DNA from: Synergistaceae bacterium
GTDB lineage: Bacteria > Synergistota > Synergistia > Synergistales > Aminobacteriaceae
Direction of reading: 5' to 3'
Length of the DNA: 19,485 bases
Assembly: GCA_009784305.1 (NCBI GenBank)
Contig: WRBZ01000002.1
Span: forward strand, 1 to 19,485
In this document: in pieces, positions 16,498-19,485 of the stretch
How the letters are laid out: each line of letters begins with the position of its first letter
Numbering within the stretch: the first letter of the stretch is position 1
Position numbers and translations under genes: made by a program
The notes under the pieces: generated by a model
Told to the model about the DNA's origin: nothing
The model's input: only the letters and a program-made list of their open reading frames with translations
The model's database searches: none

Positions 16498-17469
16498 TTG
16501 CGCATGACCGCAGATAGGGATATTGCTACAAAGGATGCTGATGATTACGGAGAAAAGTGGTTTGCGGATCTTTCCTCATTCGAGGAAAATCTGGTTTCTG
16601 CTTGGGGGCGCAGGTGGAGCGTTTCATCCGAAGTTGGAAAGCTGCGCGCGGTGTTGCTGCGCCGTCCCGGCAAAGAGATAGAGATCGTCAAAAATCCGTC
16701 CGACTGGCGTTGGAAGGACGTGATGGACCCTCAAAAGGCACGCGATCAGCACGATGCCATGGCAGAAGTATATCGTTCATCCGGAGCTGATGTTTACTAT
16801 GTGGAAGAGCAGCGTGAGGATCGGCCGAACGCACTTTTCATGCGCGACAACGTACTGGGGACGCCTGAGGGCGCCATTCTTTGCCGCCAGGCTACGGCGT
16901 TTCGCCGCGGTGAGGAGCGTGCTGTAGCTGCGGCGATCGCGAAGATCGGCTGCCCCATCGTAAGGACAATTTCCGGAAATGGCATATTCGAAGGCGCCTG
17001 CGGAATTTGGATCGACCGGGAGACTATCGTTCTTGGTACGGGAGTACGCAGCAACGAGGAAGGGGTTCGTCAGGTAGAGGACGTTCTGAGAGCGATGGGG
17101 GTCGTCAATATACTTCGTTTTCAAATACCGTGGGGACACGCTCATCTTGATGGCCTTATGAACCCGGTGGACAGGAAAAAATTGTTAGTTTTCCCGTGGC
17201 AGGTTCCATACGACGTTTTGGACATATTGATCCGGAAAGGTTTCAAGATTATCGAAGCGCCGTCCGTGGATGAGGTAAAACGCGGATGCGCGGTCAACGT
17301 AGTTGCGCTGGAACCTGGAAGGGTCCTGATGAACAAAGGGAATCCTCTTACGAAGGCCGAGCTGGAACGGAACGGGGTGGAGGTCATAGAGATAGATGTC
17401 AATGAGCTGAAGAAAGGATTCGGCTCTCTGCACTGCATGACAGCGTTCCTAGAACGTGATCCAATATAA
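16498..17469 (+). CDS. Amidinotransferase/deiminase-fold hydrolase (arginine deiminase or DDAH-like)
   Basis: 323 residues of the guanidino-group modifying superfamily (Pfam Amidinotransf), cytoplasmic, no signal. The expected Cys-His-Glu/Asp set is visible: FMRDN (114-118), FEGACG (164-169), HLDG (216-219) and GSLHCMTAF (309-317) with Cys313 the probable nucleophile. These enzymes hydrolyse arginine to citrulline and ammonia, or methylarginine to citrulline and methylamine, or transfer amidino groups. At 323 residues it is shorter than classical arginine deiminases (about 400), so a DDAH-like or other hydrolase is at least as likely. The start used is TTG, 7 bases after AAGGAG; an in-frame ATG at 16504 is the alternative. 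A polar amino acid ABC transporter follows, consistent with import of its substrate. Confidence 0.85.
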   Translation: MRMTADRDIATKDADDYGEKWFADLSSFEENLVSAWGRRWSVSSEVGKLRAVLLRRPGKEIEIVKNPSDWRWKDVMDPQKARDQHDAMAEVYRSSGADVYYVEEQREDRPNALFMRDNVLGTPEGAILCRQATAFRRGEERAVAAAIAKIGCPIVRTISGNGIFEGACGIWIDRETIVLGTGVRSNEEGVRQVEDVLRAMGVVNILRFQIPWGHAHLDGLMNPVDRKKLLVFPWQVPYDVLDILIRKGFKIIEAPSVDEVKRGCAVNVVALEPGRVLMNKGNPLTKAELERNGVEVIEIDVNELKKGFGSLHCMTAFLERDPI

Positions 17470-17484
17470 AAAGGGGCGGCATTT

Positions 17485-17546
17485 ATAATGCACAATTCAC
17501 AATGCATAATTAATAGACTGTAGGGGACGGCGTCCTCAATGTCCCG
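17485..17546. repeat. Possible remnant of a small dispersed repeat
   Basis: The string ATAATGCACAATTCACAATG followed by CATAATTA, then GTAGGGGACGGCGTCCTCAA and TGTCCCG, resembles the AT-rich end and GC-rich hairpin of small non-autonomous repeats seen between genes in many anaerobes. GGGAC (17524-17528) pairs with GTCCC (17541-17545), or GGACG with CGTCC. Only one copy is in the window, so repetition cannot be shown here. Confidence 0.3.
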
Positions 17547-17601
17547 TTGCAGGATATGAAAAGTTATACTGCTCGGTTAAAATTCTAAGGAGGTAAGAAA
17601 A

Positions 17602-18417
17602 ATGAAGGTAAGTAAAGTATTGGGATTATTTCTAGTGTTGGGAGTGTTAATTTGTACTTTTGCCGGAGCGCTTTCGGCGGAGGCGGCTGAAGGGACGCTC
17701 GACAAGATTTTGAAGGCGGGTAAAATAGTCATCGGCTCGGCTCCCGGTTATTATCCTTTTGAAATGATGGATAAGAATGGCGAATTTATAGGTTACGACA
17801 TCGATGTTGGCAATGCTATGGGCAATGCACTGGGCGTAAAAGTGGAGTACAGGCAGTTCGAGTTCGCTGGACTGATCCCAGCTCTTCACGCAGGTGAAAT
17901 AGACATCCTGATTGCGGGCATGTCCATAACGGGCAAGCGGGCGCTCACTGTCAGTTTCTCCAACCCCTATTTCGAAACAGGCCAGGTTCTGATGGTCCCC
18001 AAGAAAGACACCGAGACCAAGAGCTGGAAAGACCTCGATAAGAAGGGAAAGAAAATCGCTACCCCTCAGGGACAGACCAGTTCTCTGCTTGCGGAGGCTA
18101 TAATCAAAGAGGCGGAAGTCCTGCATTTTCCGACTTTCCCCGAGACAGCTCTGGCTCTGGTTAACGGTCAGATCGACGGAGTTATTTACGACCAACCCGG
18201 CATTATCGTGTATGAGGCCCGCCATCCCGATGAAGTGCGAGGCATTCATGACCTCATCAGCCTGGAAAACCTGGGCATTGCCTGCCGGCTCAATGACCAT
18301 GCGATGGTTCAGTGGATGAACTCATTCCTTTACCAGTACATAGGCAGCCCAGCGGAAATCGCCTCGAGAACCAAGTGGATGGTCAATGTTATTGATTGGC
18401 TGAAAGAACTTAATTAA
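17602..18417 (+). CDS. Polar amino acid ABC transporter, substrate-binding protein (SBP_bac_3)
   Basis: 271 residues. Signal peptide: MKVSK, hydrophobic core (7-22), probable cleavage near AEA-AEG (28-30); no lipobox, so a soluble periplasmic protein is expected. Mature domain: KIVIGSAPGYYPFEM (41-55), GYDIDVGNAMG (64-74), AGMSITGKRALTVSFSNPYF (105-124) with Arg113, which in this family holds the ligand carboxylate, and DGVIYDQPG (192-200) with Asp197 near the amino-group site. These residues indicate an alpha-amino acid ligand. A perfect AAGGAGGT lies 7 bases before the ATG. Neighbouring permease and ATPase complete the importer; with the deiminase-like enzyme upstream, arginine or a relative is a reasonable but unproven ligand. 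Confidence 0.92.
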   Translation: MKVSKVLGLFLVLGVLICTFAGALSAEAAEGTLDKILKAGKIVIGSAPGYYPFEMMDKNGEFIGYDIDVGNAMGNALGVKVEYRQFEFAGLIPALHAGEIDILIAGMSITGKRALTVSFSNPYFETGQVLMVPKKDTETKSWKDLDKKGKKIATPQGQTSSLLAEAIIKEAEVLHFPTFPETALALVNGQIDGVIYDQPGIIVYEARHPDEVRGIHDLISLENLGIACRLNDHAMVQWMNSFLYQYIGSPAEIASRTKWMVNVIDWLKELN

Positions 18418-18450
18418 TAGGGGCGTTTTGCCTAAATATTTTGAAATTAT

Positions 18451-18486
18451 GGGAAGCGGATGCTTCATTTTAAGCGGATGCTTCCC
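18451..18486 (+). repeat. 13-base direct repeat forming alternative hairpins
   Basis: AAGCGGATGCTTC occurs at 18454-18466 and 18472-18484. Each copy folds on itself (GAAGC-GGAT-GCTTC and AAGC-GGAT-GCTT), while the outer GGGAAGC (18451-18457) and GCTTCCC (18480-18486) can pair over both. The segment lies between binding-protein and permease genes, where a stem-loop often protects the upstream message or reduces downstream expression. Confidence 0.6.
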
Positions 18487-18512
18487 TCATTTTACGTTTG
18501 CGTGGTGACGTT

Positions 18513-19166
18513 ATGAATATGAACTGGGAGGTCATCTATCAGAATATGCCCCTATTTTTCAAGGGGATACGAGTGACCATGGAGATATCGTTTTTCGCTC
18601 TGCTTCTCAGCATCCCAATAGGGACGATAGCAGGGCTTTTCCGGGTTTCACGGTTTCGTTTTCTGCGGGCAATATCTACCGCATACGTTGAGTTTTTCCG
18701 TGGAGTTCCGCTTCTGGTGCTGCTTATATGGATATTTTTTGTACTTGGCCGTTTTTTCAGGCTGACCCCTTATTGGTCGGCCGTATCGGGCTTGGGCGTC
18801 TTTTCCGGAGCCTTCGTAGCGGAGATTGTCCGCGCCGGCATTCAGTCCGTACCTAAAGGACAGATGGAAGCGGCGCGCGCGTCCGGCATGACCTACCTGC
18901 AAGCCATGAGTTATGTGATTTTGCCACAGGCGCTGCGCAAGGTTCTGCCTCCAATGGCATCGCAGTTTATCATTTTGGTCAAGGATTCATCGCTTGTATC
19001 GGTCATTTCCATCGTGGATCTCTCCATGGTGGCAAAAAACCTGGTTGCAACAACATTCCGTTCGATAGAGATCTGGACTTTCGTGGCCGTGCTTTATTTT
19101 TGCATTACTTACGGGCTTTCTCAATTAATAGCCTTTTGTGAGCGCAAATTTCGCATGGACCATTAG
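18513..19166 (+). CDS. Polar amino acid ABC transporter, permease (HisM/GlnP family)
   Basis: 217 residues from the ATG at 18513, with about five helices (20-45, 52-80, 90-110, 152-175, 190-210). VTMEISFFALLLSIPIGTIA (21-40) and EFFRGVPLLVLLIWIFF (60-76) are typical of His/Glu/Gln permeases. The ATPase-contacting EAA loop lies at 119-142 (EAARASGM then ILPQALRK). An in-frame TTG at 18498 would add five residues but lacks a ribosome-binding site; GGTGA precedes the ATG. It is 95 bases after the binding-protein gene across a repeat hairpin, and 29 bases before the ATPase gene. Members usually act as homo- or heterodimers; only one permease is in view. Confidence 0.93.
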   Translation: MNMNWEVIYQNMPLFFKGIRVTMEISFFALLLSIPIGTIAGLFRVSRFRFLRAISTAYVEFFRGVPLLVLLIWIFFVLGRFFRLTPYWSAVSGLGVFSGAFVAEIVRAGIQSVPKGQMEAARASGMTYLQAMSYVILPQALRKVLPPMASQFIILVKDSSLVSVISIVDLSMVAKNLVATTFRSIEIWTFVAVLYFCITYGLSQLIAFCERKFRMDH

Positions 19167-19195
19167 GAAGCCAAGCCATGAAAGAGAGGCAGTGA

Positions 19196-19485
19196 ATGGA
19201 CAACCAGGGAGAATTTATGGTTTCCGTAAAAAACGTATCAAAAAAGTTCGGCACACTTGAAGTTTTGAAAAATGTCTCCATCGACGTTCCGAAATCACAA
19301 GTGTTCGGTTTCATCGGGCCAAGCGGCGCCGGCAAGAGTACCCTCGTTCGTACAGTCAACGCCCTGGAGGGAATCGATAGTGGAGAAATATGGGTGGACG
19401 GCGTCTCTGTCCACGCGCCCTCAACTGATCTCAACCGGTTGCGGGCGAACATCGGACTGGTATCACAGTCATTCAACCTGTACCC
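19196..19485 (+). CDS. Polar amino acid ABC transporter, ATP-binding protein (GlnQ/HisP-like), cut by the right edge
   Basis: The first 96 residues are visible, beginning MDNQGEFMVSVKNVSKKFGT. Walker A is GPSGAGKST, followed by the Q-loop VSQSFNLY, close to the VFQxFNLFP of glutamine and histidine ATPases. The signature, Walker B and switch regions lie beyond the window. Start: ATG 19196 with GAGAGG upstream; an in-frame ATG at 19217 behind GGGAGA is possible. It completes the importer with the binding protein and permease. Confidence 0.93.
   Translation, partial: MDNQGEFMVSVKNVSKKFGTLEVLKNVSIDVPKSQVFGFIGPSGAGKSTLVRTVNALEGIDSGEIWVDGVSVHAPSTDLNRLRANIGLVSQSFNLY

Noticed and set aside
17565..17570. 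TATACT as a promoter for the amino acid binding protein gene
   Set aside because: No -35 or extended -10 accompanies it at proper spacing, so it is too weak to list as a feature.
17647..18300. Minus-strand frame of 217 codons
   Set aside because: It is antisense to the well-supported amino acid binding protein gene and has no domain or signal of its own.

Overview
The window looks like a stretch of an anaerobic bacterial chromosome, most probably from the phylum Synergistota. That placement rests on the DUF3798-type binding proteins encoded beside an RbsA/NupO-like ABC transporter, plus general protein character recalled from memory; it is an inference, not a search result. No rRNA, tRNA, CRISPR array, integrase or transposase is visible. 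Nearly everything from about 370 to 15440 is on the minus strand, and everything from 15474 to the right edge is on the plus strand.

Left part (1-10728). A cut-off unknown gene ends at 320 and meets a convergent minus-strand transport locus at a shared hairpin terminator. In the direction of transcription (right to left) the locus has four tandem, signal-less DUF3798 paralogs of 368-369 residues, repeating about every 1.125 kb. After a 170-base gap with its own promoter candidate comes a fifth paralog with a clear signal peptide, presumably the periplasmic binding protein. Then come a hairpin attenuator, a double-domain ATPase with a TTG start, and two different permeases. The exported protein, ATPase and permeases make a complete importer of the sugar/nucleoside (RbsABC/NupNOPQ) type. 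The four cytosolic look-alikes have no obvious place in a normal importer and are the most unusual feature of the window. The last permease also carries a repetitive, probably exposed insert of about 95 residues.

Middle (10729-15442). A housekeeping minus-strand run has a short RemB-like (DUF370) gene, gyrB, an EamA-type transporter, an unrecognised secreted protein and tsaD, closely spaced or overlapping. The sequence supports a TTG start for gyrB, one base after the remB stop, and a tsaD start inside a TAATG overlap.

Right part (15474-19485). A YitT-family membrane protein diverges from remB across only 31 bases. It is followed by an amidinotransferase/deiminase-fold hydrolase with a structured leader, then a polar amino acid ABC transporter: binding protein, permease, and an ATPase cut by the window edge. 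The DNA here is visibly richer in GC. A guanidino-compound hydrolase beside an amino acid importer suggests uptake and breakdown of arginine or a related compound; the substrate itself is not readable from the sequence.
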